Positions 5,098 through 5,100 of a DNA stretch of 5,100 nucleotides are shown here, in pieces (position 1 is the first letter of the stretch; every line of letters begins with the position of its first letter). The notes under the pieces are model-generated. The model saw only the letters and a program-made list of their open reading frames with translations. It did not search any database and was not told the origin of the DNA. The DNA is from an uncultured Austwickia sp. (GTDB lineage Bacteria; Actinomycetota; Actinomycetes; Actinomycetales; Dermatophilaceae). The position numbers and the translations under genes are program-made. Where the stretch lies: assembly GCA_934678955.1 (NCBI GenBank), contig CAKUSI010000290.1, positions 1 through 5,100 on the forward strand, in the 5' to 3' direction.

Positions 5098-5100
5098 TTG

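Larger units (their letters stand above)
4886..5100. other. Origin of replication (oriC), left part, open at window edge
   Basis: Non-coding DNA downstream of dnaA, the usual actinobacterial oriC location (between dnaA and dnaN). Bases 4886-4939 show nothing clear, including no obvious terminator for dnaA. Then come the 14-bp repeat array (4940-5023), an inverted TTGTCCACA box (5036-5044) and an 18-bp direct repeat (5062-5097). The last 40 bases are about 55% A+T, clearly higher than the surroundings, and may lead toward an unwinding element. The rest of the origin and dnaN are outside the window. Confidence 0.85.

Overview
This window is the replication-origin neighbourhood of a high-GC actinobacterial chromosome, probably from the order Micrococcales. 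The evidence is the strongly G/C-biased third codon positions, GTG starts on several genes, an rpmH-rnpA-yidD-yidC-jag cluster divergent from dnaA, and actinobacterial-type DnaA boxes (TTGTCCACA / TTATCCACA). The genus cannot be named from the sequence alone.

Layout. On the minus strand, read right to left, are rpmH (ribosomal protein L34, 2765-2902), rnpA (RNase P protein, 2326-2754), yidD (1880-2329), yidC (841-1878) and the 5' part of jag (KH/R3H RNA-binding protein, 1-653, cut by the window edge). rpmH to yidC is packed tightly: a 10-base gap, a GTGA overlap and a 1-base gap. A 187-base gap with several inverted repeats then separates yidC from jag. On the plus strand, dnaA (3419-4885) runs the other way from a 516-base divergent intergenic region. 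That region holds a convincing promoter for the rpmH operon and two DnaA boxes just upstream of dnaA.

Downstream of dnaA (4886-5100, open at the right edge) lies part of oriC. It contains six perfectly phased 14-bp repeats whose last two units contain near-consensus DnaA boxes, then an oppositely oriented TTGTCCACA box, then two copies of an 18-bp repeat in locally more AT-rich DNA. dnaN would be expected beyond the window.

The genes form the classical origin-linked set. DnaA initiates replication at the adjacent boxes and probably autoregulates through the boxes in its own promoter region. L34 and RNase P protein serve translation and RNA processing. YidD and YidC serve membrane protein insertion, and Jag is an RNA-binding protein linked to cell-envelope control.

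No new gene system is visible. The coding content is conventional, and the most interesting signal is the architecture of the origin array. Lesser points are the lineage-type tails on YidD and RnpA and the very acidic N-terminus of Jag.
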